Shown here in pieces: positions 50,815 through 58,728 of a DNA stretch of 64,000 nt (within the stretch, counting starts at the first letter, position 1; the number at the start of each line of letters is the position of its first letter). This DNA is from Gammaproteobacteria bacterium (GTDB lineage: Bacteria > Pseudomonadota > Gammaproteobacteria > Steroidobacterales > Steroidobacteraceae). The stretch spans positions 1 to 64,000 of the forward strand of contig CANGOP010000010.1 in the NCBI GenBank assembly GCA_947455595.1, in the 5' to 3' direction. Below the pieces are notes generated by a model, which saw nothing but the letters and a program-made list of their open reading frames with translations, was not told the origin of the DNA and did not search any database. The translations under genes were made by a program, and so were the position numbers.

Positions 50815-51874
50815 CGCCTTCAGCCGACGAGTACCACGAACGCGAGGCGTTAACGGCCCTGACCACGAGCAGCATCACCGGCACCTCAATGAGCACGCCG
50901 ACCACCGTTGCGAGAGCAGCGCCTGACTCAAATCCGTAGAGGCTGATTGCCGCCGCTACTGCGAGTTCGAAAAAGTTTGAGGCGCCGATTAAAGCAGAAG
51001 GCCCCGCAACCGAATGTTGCTCGCCAGCCAGTCGATTGAGGCCGTAGGCGAGTGCGGAATTAAAAATCACTTGAATGAAGATGGGTACCGCGATGAGGGC
51101 GATGACCAGTGGCTGCCTCAGGATCGCCTGGCCTTGAAACGCAAATAGCAGCACGAGCGTGGCGAGCAGCGCAACAATGGAGGCGGTTCCCCACAGGGCG
51201 GTGACACGATCGAACACAGTGATGCCACGGCTCAGGAGATATCGACGCAGCAATTGTGCGAGCACGACGGGCACCACGATATAGAGCAGCACGGAAGTAA
51301 CGAGCGTTGCCCAAGGCACGGTGATCGCGGCAATGCCAAGCAGCAATCCGACCAACGGGGCGAATGCGAACACCATGATGGTGTCATTGAGCGCCACCTG
51401 CGTGAGCGTGAACAATGGATCGCCTTTGGTCAGGCGACTCCAGACAAAGACCATGGCAGTACACGGCGCTGCGGCGAGCAGAATGAGCCCGGCGACGTAG
51501 CTATCCGTTTGTTCAGCGGGTAAGTAAGGTCGAAAGACGTGCTGAATAAACACCCATGCCAGAAAAGCCATGGAAAATGGCTTCACCAACCAGTTCACGA
51601 ACAACGTCACCGCAATGCCGCGGACATGCTGTCGGACGGCGCGCAAGGCGCCGAAATTTACCTTGACCAACATCGGGATAATCATCACCCAGATCAGCAC
51701 GCCGACCGGCAAGTTGATCTGTGCGATCTCGAGTTTGGCGAGGCTTTGAGAAACACTCGGCGCCCATTGCCCCAAGCCGATGCCGGTGATGATGCAGAGC
51801 GAAACCCACAGGCTCAAATATCGTTCGAAGAGGCTCATGTCGGCAGCTGGATTGTGGTTCGGTTGATCGCTCAT
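50801..51874 (-). CDS. acr3: Arsenite efflux permease Acr3 (ArsB of the ACR3 type)
   Basis: ACR3 exports arsenite across the inner membrane. The 357-residue product has about ten spans, with the conserved [10 protein letters not shown] containing the essential cysteine and [10 protein letters not shown] near the start. It is the last gene of arsR-arsC-acr3; three bases separate it from arsC. The stop overlaps the converging glmS by 14 bases. Confidence 0.93.
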   Translation of the reverse strand: MSDQPNHNPAADMSLFERYLSLWVSLCIITGIGLGQWAPSVSQSLAKLEIAQINLPVGVLIWVMIIPMLVKVNFGALRAVRQHVRGIAVTLFVNWLVKPFSMAFLAWVFIQHVFRPYLPAEQTDSYVAGLILLAAAPCTAMVFVWSRLTKGDPLFTLTQVALNDTIMVFAFAPLVGLLLGIAAITVPWATLVTSVLLYIVVPVVLAQLLRRYLLSRGITVFDRVTALWGTASIVALLATLVLLFAFQGQAILRQPLVIALIAVPIFIQVIFNSALAYGLNRLAGEQHSVAGPSALIGASNFFELAVAAAISLYGFESGAALATVVGVLIEVPVMLLVVRAVNASRSWYSSAEGATRQ

Positions 51875-51877
51875 AGC

Positions 51878-52372
51878 TCAGACCTCTGCGAGTTGGCGGG
51901 CACTGTCTAACAGCCGAGACCCTTGCAAGGCTTCATCGGGTAGTGCGACGAATGCCTCAATGCGTCGACGGATCGCCGCGAGCGTCGCTCTGAAGGCTTC
52001 GAGCTTGATCTCGTCAGGCGCGTCCCCTGCACTGGGATCCGCATAGCCCCAGTGAACTTTGGCAGGTCCGCCGGGGAAGATCGGGCATACGTCGTTAGCT
52101 GCACCGCAGACGGTGACGACCAAGTCCAGATGCGGAGCGCCCGGACCGATGAACGCGTCCCAACTCTTGCTGCTCAAGTGCGTCGTCTGTACGCCGGCTT
52201 CCGTCAAGGCCTGAAGTCCCAAGGGATTCGGCAAGCCGGTTGCTCGCGGCGTGCTGCCCGCCGAATACCCGACGAAGCGTCCCTGACCGAGATGATTGAG
52301 CAAGGCCTCCGCCAGGATGCTGCGCGCAGAATTGTGAGTGCATAAAAAGAGTACAGCGATCGGCTCGTTCAT
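51878..52372 (-). CDS. arsC: Arsenate reductase of the low-molecular-weight phosphatase (thioredoxin-type) class
   Basis: This 164-residue protein has the phosphatase loop FLCTHNSARS (C-x5-R-S) at the N-terminus and VTVCGAANDVCP, which holds the further cysteines of the reduction relay. It reduces arsenate to arsenite for export by the next gene. It overlaps arsR by four bases and precedes acr3 by three. It is unrelated in fold to the ArsC-type protein at 26056-26433, so the window encodes two arsenate reductase classes. Confidence 0.93.
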   Translation of the reverse strand: MNEPIAVLFLCTHNSARSILAEALLNHLGQGRFVGYSAGSTPRATGLPNPLGLQALTEAGVQTTHLSSKSWDAFIGPGAPHLDLVVTVCGAANDVCPIFPGGPAKVHWGYADPSAGDAPDEIKLEAFRATLAAIRRRIEAFVALPDEALQGSRLLDSARQLAEV

Positions 52373-52716
52373 GAGCAGCCATCCTTGATCGGATTGGAAG
52401 GTAGGTTCGTCGTGGTTTCAATGCCGCACGGCTGACCGCCGCAGCAGTTCACCGTCAGATACGCCACGAGTGCGGCGGTTCGTTCGAAGTTGGCACGGTA
52501 GAACAGGGCGCGGCCACATCTCTCTTGAGTAATGAGATGGGCGGATAGGAGGTCTTTTAAATGGAAAGACAAGGTATTAGCGGGGATAGCGAGTTGTGCC
52601 GTCAGGGTAGAGGGTTGCAAACCCTGAGGGCCCGCTTGCACAAGCGCTTTGAAGATCAGCAGTCGCGAGTTCTGGGCGAGGCTCGCCAACGCTTGAACAG
52701 CCGATGAGATTTCCAT
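52369..52716 (-). CDS. arsR: ArsR-family arsenite-responsive repressor
   Basis: This 115-residue winged-helix repressor has the HTH around LAIPANTLSFHLKDLLSAHL and a C-terminal cysteine cluster NCCGGQPC (Cys91, Cys92, Cys97). That position fits the type of ArsR described in Acidithiobacillus ferrooxidans, where three C-terminal cysteines bind As(III), rather than the classical ELCVCD site in the DNA-binding helix. It heads the operon. Its ATG lies two bases after an inverted repeat that overlaps the -10, so it should repress itself, and the transcript appears leaderless. Confidence 0.93.
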   Translation of the reverse strand: MEISSAVQALASLAQNSRLLIFKALVQAGPQGLQPSTLTAQLAIPANTLSFHLKDLLSAHLITQERCGRALFYRANFERTAALVAYLTVNCCGGQPCGIETTTNLPSNPIKDGCS

Positions 52717-52718
52717 GA

Positions 52719-52754
52719 TTCTAGAATTATAGAACTAACGGTGAGCTAGGTCTA
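52719..52754 (-). promoter_or_regulatory. ars operon promoter and ArsR operator
   Basis: On the minus strand TTCTATAATTCTAGAA (52719-52734) is an inverted repeat, TTCTA-6-TAGAA, that contains a perfect -10 TATAAT (52726-52731). A 4-of-6 -35, TAGACC (52749-52754), lies 17 bases upstream. Transcription would begin 2-4 bases before the arsR ATG. The operator covers the -10, a direct blocking design. Confidence 0.62.
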
Positions 52755-53244
52755 GACCGTTGTCTGAGCCCGCTTCCTCAAAGATCAATTCAAAAGAGTT
52801 CAGGGGCGGCACAGCGCGCCATTGCTCGTTTAAGAGTACAGCCCGATCGAACGCATCCTGGGCGGCCACCTGATCAAGCGATGACACATCCGTCACATGC
52901 CGCGATGCACAGGCGGTTTCAACGCCGTACATGAAAGCATCGTAGTCAAAGGCTCCGCAGGCCAGTTGGGTTTGCATGGCTTCGACAATCGACTCGGCGA
53001 TCTTGAGATCGCGAGTGTGTTCTAGGTCGGCCGAGTCCGTAAACTGCGGACTTGCGCCTCCGGCGACTCGCCCCATGAAGCCATCGTGAAGGCCAAAGCC
53101 GTTCTCGACCACGCAATGAACCAAGTCATGCGGCAGGATGCCCTGACGCGGCATCTCGATCGTCGAGCGTGTGCCATCGCGCCGGATATACTCGAGGCGA
53201 TCACGCTTATCCGTGGCTTTGCCTTTGATCGCAATCAGTTTCAT
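52735..53244 (-). CDS. Hypothetical protein with HDLVH motif
   Basis: This 169-residue soluble protein is not recognised. It opens with basic, beta-rich MKLIAIKGKATDKRDR, then RRDGTRSTIEMPRQGILPHD, and continues with LVHCVVENGFGLHDGFMGRVAGGA. The HDLVH pattern has the spacing of zincin-type HxxxH metal sites, but no further ligand is obvious. The C-terminal half is helical and acidic. The gene lies between the ars promoter, which its 3' end overlaps, and the serine hydrolase, with 53 bases to the latter. Codon use looks like its neighbours. Confidence 0.7.
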   Translation of the reverse strand: MKLIAIKGKATDKRDRLEYIRRDGTRSTIEMPRQGILPHDLVHCVVENGFGLHDGFMGRVAGGASPQFTDSADLEHTRDLKIAESIVEAMQTQLACGAFDYDAFMYGVETACASRHVTDVSSLDQVAAQDAFDRAVLLNEQWRAVPPLNSFELIFEEAGSDNGLDLAHR

Positions 53245-53297
53245 GTGTTGCGGCAGTTCAATGAGGTGACGAGTGGCGGGTGATCTCGACGTGCTTC

Positions 53298-54446
53298 TTA
53301 CGGTATTGAACCCTCAGTCGCGCGGGCAGCGAGCGTGTCCGCGAGCGCGGCGAAAAAGTCTTCATCGGGTATGACGTGCGAGTCTGAAGGCTTGGAGCGC
53401 GCGGCGAGTACGACGACCGCAAGATCGTGCGCCGGCTGGAGATAAAGACGCTGACCGAAGATGCCCATGCCGAGGAAGGCTCCCTTGTGTCGCGGGTCGC
53501 TGTTGGATGGCAACCACCATTGGTAGCCATAAGGTGCGCCATCGGATGAGGCGCGAGTGGATTCCTCAAACCACCCCGAGGGGACCACCAACTCACCGTC
53601 AACCCGGCCGCCTGACAAGACGAATTGAGCGAAACGACCATAGTCGCGCAGCGTGGCGGCGAGGCCGCTGCCCCCCATACCCACGCCATCCGGGCTTTCA
53701 ACCCACCAGGTCGCATCCTGCTCCATACCCAAGGGCTGCCAGAGGCGCTGAGACAGATAGTTCGCGAGTGGCTGGCGCGTCACCGCTTCCACAACAGCCC
53801 CCACCAAGAACGTTTCTCCGGTGCTGTAATTGAAGCGATGACCCACAGGATGTTTGCGCGGCAAGCGCGCCATGACCTCTAACAACGCACCCGGCCGCCT
53901 CTCCAACTGTGCCTCTAAGAATCGCCGACGATCAGACGCCGGTTCTGTATACGTTTCATCCCAAGCGACACCCGTGCGCATGGCCAGTAGCGCGCGCAAC
54001 GGCACGGCGTCATAAGCGCTCGTCCGCAACGCTGGCAATAACTGACCCAAGGTGACATCCAGAGAGGGAATAAGGCCTTCCTGAATCGCGCAGCCGACTA
54101 GGGTGGAGCAAACCGATTTGGCGAGGGAGAACGAGCTGTGCCGAGTGATCGGTGACAGACCCAGTTCGTAGTCCTCGCGGACCACCTGCCCACGGTGCAA
54201 GACCAACAACCCGGTGACTCGGTTGAGGGACAGATAGTCCACAAGGTCATAAGATCGCGTCGCGCCCGGTATGCGCACGTCCCGCAACCACGGTCCTGGC
54301 CTGAGTGGTCGTGCAAGCGATCCGCAGAGAACCGTTCTCGCGGGGAACAAGTGTTCCGAGGTCATCATTGCCTCGGCGACACGCCCGGGCGTGAGGGAGC
54401 CGCCGTATAGGGCGCGCACGTCAGCGGCGGTGTTCGCGTTGTCCAT
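53298..54446 (-). CDS. Serine hydrolase of the beta-lactamase/penicillin-binding (class C-like) family
   Basis: This 382-residue protein (ATG at 54446) has the catalytic S-x-x-K in SSFSLAKS, the second motif Y-S-T-G in NYSTGETFLVGA (the Y-x-N position) and a late stretch LAVVVLAARSK. The fold is that of 6-aminohexanoate-hydrolase or esterase EstB-like enzymes as well as class C beta-lactamases. No signal peptide is evident from this start, so a cytoplasmic esterase or amidase is more likely than an antibiotic-degrading enzyme. An in-frame ATG at 54500 would add 18 residues. Divergent from the methyltransferase gene. Confidence 0.83.
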   Translation of the reverse strand: MDNANTAADVRALYGGSLTPGRVAEAMMTSEHLFPARTVLCGSLARPLRPGPWLRDVRIPGATRSYDLVDYLSLNRVTGLLVLHRGQVVREDYELGLSPITRHSSFSLAKSVCSTLVGCAIQEGLIPSLDVTLGQLLPALRTSAYDAVPLRALLAMRTGVAWDETYTEPASDRRRFLEAQLERRPGALLEVMARLPRKHPVGHRFNYSTGETFLVGAVVEAVTRQPLANYLSQRLWQPLGMEQDATWWVESPDGVGMGGSGLAATLRDYGRFAQFVLSGGRVDGELVVPSGWFEESTRASSDGAPYGYQWWLPSNSDPRHKGAFLGMGIFGQRLYLQPAHDLAVVVLAARSKPSDSHVIPDEDFFAALADTLAARATEGSIP

Positions 54447-54516
54447 CGACGCGCATGCTAACGCACGGAACGGTGATGTGCTGTGGCATGCTTTGCGCAC
54501 AAGAGGATACCGTCAT

Positions 54517-55116
54517 ATGACTGATCGCCAGGACCGGTTTGATGAGGCGTTCTTCGAACGCTACTACGGCGACCCTGACACCCGTGTGGCGGATCAGGGG
54601 GATGCCGACCGGATTGCCGGACTCATCGGTGGATGGGTGAATTACATGGAGTTGCCGGTTCGCAGGATTCTAGACGCCGGGTGCGGCATCGGATTGTTGC
54701 GCGAGCCGCTGCTACGCCATTTTCCGCAGGCGCACTACGACGGACTCGAGTTCAGCGCTTACCTGTGCGCCCGATTTGGTTGGACGCCCGGTTCAGTCGC
54801 TGACCACACGGCCTCGGCGCCCTACGATCTCGTCGTCTGTCACGACGTTCTGCAGTATCTCGACGATCGTGCTGCCGCGCGCGCGATCGCCAACTTGGGC
54901 CGATTGTGTCGCGGCGCACTCTATTTGAGTGTGCTGACCGAACGGGATTGGCGTCATGCGGCTGATCAGTCGCGGACCGACGATTCCGTGTACCGCCGCA
55001 GCGGCGAGTGGTATCGACGGCGTCTCAAGCGCCTGTTCAAGCACATCGGAGGCGGCGTTTACGTCCGCCGGGGCCTAGAACCGATCCTGTGGGAATTGGA
55101 GATGCCCTGGCAATGA
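54517..55116 (+). CDS. SAM-dependent class I methyltransferase
   Basis: This 199-residue protein has motif I ILDAGCGIGLLREPL, an acidic end of the second strand in DGLEFSAYL, and motif IV-like YDLVVCHDVLQYLDD. These are the features of a small class I (ubiE-like) methyltransferase. ATG at 54517 follows AAGAGGA; a longer frame from 54271 overlaps the divergent hydrolase gene and is not conserved-looking. Substrate unknown. Confidence 0.85.
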   Translation: MTDRQDRFDEAFFERYYGDPDTRVADQGDADRIAGLIGGWVNYMELPVRRILDAGCGIGLLREPLLRHFPQAHYDGLEFSAYLCARFGWTPGSVADHTASAPYDLVVCHDVLQYLDDRAAARAIANLGRLCRGALYLSVLTERDWRHAADQSRTDDSVYRRSGEWYRRRLKRLFKHIGGGVYVRRGLEPILWELEMPWQ

Positions 55117-55153
55117 GGTGAGGACGGATTGCTTTTAACGCCTCGGGTCAGGC

Positions 55154-55159
55154 TACAAT
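55154..55159 (+). promoter_or_regulatory. Candidate -10 of the small lipoprotein gene
   Basis: TACAAT lies 58 bases before the ATG at 55218. The best -35, TTGCTT at 55129-55134, is 19 bases upstream, longer than ideal. Confidence 0.4.
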
Positions 55160-55217
55160 CGGACCGGTGCTCAATATGCACTCTTCATTCCGTTACAGAA
55201 TTCCCAGGGGGATCCGC

Positions 55218-55643
55218 ATGCTTCTTTCCACCAGCCGCAAGGCGCGCCTCTTCGCTCTGACCGCTGCTGCCATTGCCGTCGGTAGCCTCGCCGGATGTGG
55301 TGGCGGGGATGACGCTTCGACGCTGATGCACACCATGGTCAAGGTTGACTCGATCACGCAGGGCGGCTCCTGCGAGGACATCAACGTCAAGGTCAGCCCG
55401 GTCGACATCTTGCCGAATGCCCCGAAGATGTCGAACTCCAAGGAGTTCATCACCCCGGTCGCGCTGACCAAGGGTGCCGATGGCGTCTCCTGCTCGGGCA
55501 CCGGGACGTCGATCCCGATGGCGCCGGGTAAGTGGAAGTTCACGGCGATGATGCCCTCGGGTGTGTCCTCGTGCGAACACGATGTGCCGGCGACCGGCGC
55601 GTCGAATGTCGCTTTCAAGGATGGCGAAAGCGCCTGCCAGTAA
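55218..55643 (+). CDS. Small lipoprotein with four conserved-looking cysteines, function unknown
   Basis: This 141-residue protein has a lipoprotein signal with lipobox SLAGC followed by GGGDDAS. The mature part has four cysteines (in GSCEDI, VSCSGTG, SSCEHDV and SACQ at the very end), enough for two disulfides, and beta-rich segments with VALTKGADG and MAPGKWKFTAMMPSG. AGGGGGAT precedes the ATG at 55218; a GTG at 55167 would add 17 residues before the signal and is rejected. No family recognised. An inverted repeat starts ten bases after the stop. Confidence 0.78.
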   Translation: MLLSTSRKARLFALTAAAIAVGSLAGCGGGDDASTLMHTMVKVDSITQGGSCEDINVKVSPVDILPNAPKMSNSKEFITPVALTKGADGVSCSGTGTSIPMAPGKWKFTAMMPSGVSSCEHDVPATGASNVAFKDGESACQ

Positions 55644-55652
55644 GGTGCACGC

Positions 55653-55693
55653 GACCGGTCGGACAACAATCGTCCGACCGGTCATGCTATAAA
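55653..55693 (+). promoter_or_regulatory. Perfect inverted repeat and extended -10 before the tetR-type gene
   Basis: GACCGGTCGGAC (55653-55664) and GTCCGACCGGTC (55672-55683) are perfect 12-base inverted arms with a 7-base spacer; each also contains the self-palindrome GACCGGTC. An extended -10, TGC-TATAAA (55685-55693), follows two bases later and ends seven bases before the ATG. The repeat occupies the -35 region, as expected of a self-repressing TetR operator. It has no T tract, so terminator use for the upstream gene is less likely. Confidence 0.68.
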
Positions 55694-55700
55694 CGAGCCC

Positions 55701-56303
55701 ATGTCTAAAGGTGCTCGAACTCGGGCCTCTATTCTGCAGGCCGCCGTCGAAATGGCGTGCCTCAACGGGCTCGCGGGCGTCAGCCTGCAGCCGCTGGCCG
55801 ACCGTGTCGGGATGACCAAGAGTGGGCTATACGCCCATTTCGGGTCTAAAGAAGCCCTGCAACTGGCCACGCTAGAGTCGGCGACTGAGCGATTCCTCGA
55901 AACGGTCGTGGCGCCTTCGAAAGGTGCAGCACCCGGTCTTCCGCGACTGGAGGACCTCTACGAGCGCTGGCTGGCTTGGCCGGGGAATGCGGGTTTACCG
56001 GGTCAGTGTCCCTTTTTTGCCGCGGCTGACGAGTTTGATGACGCCGACGGCCCCGTGAGAGAGCGGTTGGAACGTACGTTTCGGGAATTTCGCCAGGTCA
56101 GCGAGCAGCTGATTGCGTCGGCAGTCCGCCACGGCCACCTCCCTCCAGGCACTGACCCTGAACAATGGTTCCACGAACTCATGGCGCTGCGACAGGCGCA
56201 CCATTGGGCGGCAGGCTTCATGCGCGACGGCAAAGCGCTGGAGCGATCGCGTGCCGGCTTCGATCGGCTCGCCGCTCGGCGACGGCCCGTTCGGCCGGAA
56301 TAA
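55701..56303 (+). CDS. TetR/AcrR-family transcriptional regulator
   Basis: This 200-residue protein has the N-terminal HTH typical of TetR: TRASILQAAVEMACLNGLAG, then VSLQPLADRVGMTKSGLYAHF with GSKEALQLATLE. The C-terminal ligand domain includes GQCPFFAAADEFDD, as in TetR_C regulators near transporters or oxidoreductases. The start codon sits seven bases from an extended -10, so the mRNA is probably leaderless, and a perfect inverted repeat overlaps the promoter. The regulated genes may be itself and the following lipoprotein gene, 36 bases downstream. Confidence 0.92.
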   Translation: MSKGARTRASILQAAVEMACLNGLAGVSLQPLADRVGMTKSGLYAHFGSKEALQLATLESATERFLETVVAPSKGAAPGLPRLEDLYERWLAWPGNAGLPGQCPFFAAADEFDDADGPVRERLERTFREFRQVSEQLIASAVRHGHLPPGTDPEQWFHELMALRQAHHWAAGFMRDGKALERSRAGFDRLAARRRPVRPE

Positions 56304-56339
56304 TGGATCTTCACCCCGGCCCATAGCCCAAAGATTGCT

Positions 56340-56981
56340 GTGCCCACTTTCCGCATTCCTGCTCTCGCGATGGCTGTTGCTATTCTGCTCGCCGGCTGTG
56401 GAAATCGAGGTTTGTCTCATCCGCACGCACCGACGTCAGAGTGGAACCGACTGGCCCCTGTCACATTACCGCTGCGTATTGCTCCCGATCTGGTGGTCAA
56501 GCGTGTGCGTTTTGGCTTGCTGAAGACGACGCCCTCCGGCAACGAGGAATTTATCGCCACCGACGTTTTGCCGGCAGAAGAGGGTGTGAACTACGGTTGG
56601 ATCGCGGATGTGGAAACCACTCGTCCCTCATTACGCTGGCAGGAACGGTTGTATCTTCCATCGGCACAGGACGATTGGGGTGATGCGGCAGAAGATGAGG
56701 ACGTCGTCATCTCCCAAGACGGCCGTACGGCGCTCTCGACCGGCGACGACGTGGTCGGTGCAGGACAAGTGCGCCATATGTATTGGTTGGTCAGTACCGG
56801 TGACCCCCTAGGTCGCTACGAGATGGATGTGGCTATCGAGGGACACCCGGTCGCACACTTTGAATTTCACCTCGACCATCGTGTTCACGAAAAGCCCATG
56901 CTCGTGCGGTATCCTCGACGGACGGGCGCGATGCCCGGGTTGCGGGTCGCGCGCAAAGAGGTGAGCTCGAGATGGAAATGA
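56340..56981 (+). CDS. Putative lipoprotein of unknown function
   Basis: This 213-residue protein starts with GTG and has a lipoprotein signal with lipobox ILLAGC (Cys at about residue 20). The mature part has RIAPDLVVKRVRFGLL, an acidic loop DDWGDAAEDEDVVIS and a late ARFEF-like strand VAHFEFHLDHRV, suggesting a beta-sandwich. I recognise no family. The 3' end overlaps the KTSC gene by ten bases, so these two are translated together. Confidence 0.7.
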   Translation: MPTFRIPALAMAVAILLAGCGNRGLSHPHAPTSEWNRLAPVTLPLRIAPDLVVKRVRFGLLKTTPSGNEEFIATDVLPAEEGVNYGWIADVETTRPSLRWQERLYLPSAQDDWGDAAEDEDVVISQDGRTALSTGDDVVGAGQVRHMYWLVSTGDPLGRYEMDVAIEGHPVAHFEFHLDHRVHEKPMLVRYPRRTGAMPGLRVARKEVSSRWK

Positions 56982-57181
56982 AGCGAGTGAATGCGGGTGA
57001 CCTTCGGGCTATCGGCTACGACGAGGCGAACCGCTTGCTGCGCGTCGAAGTCGGCTACCGGGTGATCGAATTCTCGGGCGTCTCCTTCGAGGTTTGGCGG
57101 CGACTTTCAACCGCGACCTCGATGTGGAGCTATTACCGCGACAACATCGAAGAAAACTATCCTGAACGGACCATTCGTTGA
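56972..57181 (+). CDS. KTSC-domain small protein
   Basis: This 69-residue protein matches the KTSC domain, with IGYDEANRLLRVEVGYRVIEFSGV split over two motifs and the conserved F-x-x-W-x-x-L type stretch FEVWRRL, then SYYRDNIEENYPERTI. KTSC domains are small folds often fused to nucleic-acid enzymes; a role alone is unknown. Its ATG at 56972 (or 56978) lies inside the lipoprotein gene, and the next gene begins five bases after its stop. Confidence 0.78.
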   Translation: MEMKRVNAGDLRAIGYDEANRLLRVEVGYRVIEFSGVSFEVWRRLSTATSMWSYYRDNIEENYPERTIR

Positions 57182-57185
57182 GCGC

Positions 57186-58181
57186 ATGAACTTGACGACC
57201 AAGACCTTCAGCGTCCGTCGATTGCTGCCCATTGCGCTCTCTGCGCTGATCGTCGCACTGGCTTGGCGATTTCTGCAGCATGGCGGTGTTCGTCAGCTCA
57301 ACGTTGCCGATGTGCTGCGCGCGCTGCATGAGATTCCTCTGAGTGGAGCCATCATCGGCGCGAGCCTCGCGATTTTGTTGTACGGCGCCTTGGCGCTTTG
57401 CGAAGCCATCATCGCCGGTGTCGTGGCCGGCCCCGTGAGTCCCCGTCGAGCCGCGATGGGTGGATTTTTAGCGTCTTCAATCGGTCATGTCTTGGGATTA
57501 GGCGCCGTCTCGGGCGGCGCCATTCGGTATCGCCTCTATTCCGCTGTCGGGATGCGTCCGCTCGATATCGGCAAGATGATTCTACTGGCTGCTATTCCGT
57601 ATCCAGCAGGCTTAGGCATCCTCTTGGCTGCCTCTTTGCTGATTCAGACGGAGGCTGCAGCGCCGTTATTGCATAGTACGCCTGCACTCGTGCGCGGCAT
57701 CGGCTTGGCGCTCGTGGCGCTGCACCTCGGCTACTTGACGTTGGTTCTGCGGCATCGTGGTCCGATTCACCTAGGCCGCTATCAGGTGCCACTACCGCCA
57801 CCTCGCCTGACGGCCGTGCAGTATCTGGTGGGCGTCATCGAAGTCACGTGCGGTGCCGGTATTTTGTATGTTCTGCTGCCGCCGGGCACCGACCTACCGT
57901 TTACCGTCTACATGGGCGTCTATGTGGTCAGCATCTTGGCAGGCTTGGCCTCGGGACTGCCCGCTGGTCTCGGTGTCTTTGATGTCGCGATGGTGGCCCT
58001 GTTGCCAACTCTGCATCCTGCGCAGGTCACGGCTGTCGTGATTGTGTATCGCGGACTGCTCGAAGTCGGTCCGGTATTGATCGCGCTGACGACATTCGCA
58101 GCTTATGAAATCTGGTGGCGCCTTCCGGCCCAGCGCGCGCGCGCTGCTGCGGTCGAGGCCGAACAACGCGATCAGGACTGA
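57186..58181 (+). CDS. YbhN/MprF N-terminal-type multi-span membrane protein
   Basis: This 331-residue protein has about eight hydrophobic spans with the lysylphosphatidylglycerol synthase transmembrane (UPF0104) pattern. Marks are GFLASSIGHVLGLGAVSGGAIRYRLYS split over two motifs, and the late SGLPAGLGVFDVAMVALL followed by VYRGLLEVGPVLIAL. In MprF this part moves lysyl-phosphatidylglycerol across the membrane; the synthase domain is absent here, so it may flip another lipid. It probably belongs to the same transcript as the KTSC gene. Confidence 0.83.
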   Translation: MNLTTKTFSVRRLLPIALSALIVALAWRFLQHGGVRQLNVADVLRALHEIPLSGAIIGASLAILLYGALALCEAIIAGVVAGPVSPRRAAMGGFLASSIGHVLGLGAVSGGAIRYRLYSAVGMRPLDIGKMILLAAIPYPAGLGILLAASLLIQTEAAAPLLHSTPALVRGIGLALVALHLGYLTLVLRHRGPIHLGRYQVPLPPPRLTAVQYLVGVIEVTCGAGILYVLLPPGTDLPFTVYMGVYVVSILAGLASGLPAGLGVFDVAMVALLPTLHPAQVTAVVIVYRGLLEVGPVLIALTTFAAYEIWWRLPAQRARAAAVEAEQRDQD

Positions 58182-58182
58182 G

Positions 58183-58728
58183 TTACTCCTCCGCCTGGCG
58201 GGTCACCTTGATCAGCAATTGGCCGGCATCGGCGGCGCCCATCAAGGTCGAACTGTCGGCGTCATGAGCGGTATAGACGACCATAAACCGTTCCGGACCG
58301 GAGCGGTCGACTTCAACGGTGAGCCGATAGCCCGGCGAAATTGTCTGCGCGTATTCGGGTAGGTCAAATCGCCACGAAGAACCTTCAGAGGCACGTACAA
58401 CCAGATAATTCGCCGACAGCAGCGCGAGAGACGGATAGAAGACTCGCGAACGCGCGGGATCTGTGGGCGGGCTTAAAAGGCTGATGACATCAATTAAATA
58501 GCGGCCGGGTTCGTCGGGAAGTCTGAAGGCCGCGAACGGACTCACCCCGGATTTGAACTCGAATCTCGGGCTCGCGTCGGTGATCGCGACGCGCACGAGC
58601 CCCGTTGCCGGCAGTGCCAAATAGTCGAAAGTTTCGGGATCCACCGACAACGATCCGGCTTGCGCTGCGCCGCCTATGAGAACAGTGGCCAAGCAGAGCA
58701 CGCGCTTCAATGGTCTAAAGTAGAGCAT
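58183..58728 (-). CDS. Exported protein, possibly MalM-like
   Basis: This 181-residue protein has a signal peptide (cut after about GGAAQA) and a beta-rich mature part. The segments FDYLALPATGLVRVAITDAS, FAAFRLPDEPGRYLIDV and FYPSLALLSANYLVV recall the periplasmic MalM family, of unknown biochemical role. No maltose genes are nearby, so the link is weak. The ATG (58726-58728 on the minus strand) lies head-to-head with the ATG of the oligopeptidase gene, sharing CATG. Confidence 0.7.
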   Translation of the reverse strand: MLYFRPLKRVLCLATVLIGGAAQAGSLSVDPETFDYLALPATGLVRVAITDASPRFEFKSGVSPFAAFRLPDEPGRYLIDVISLLSPPTDPARSRVFYPSLALLSANYLVVRASEGSSWRFDLPEYAQTISPGYRLTVEVDRSGPERFMVVYTAHDADSSTLMGAADAGQLLIKVTRQAEE

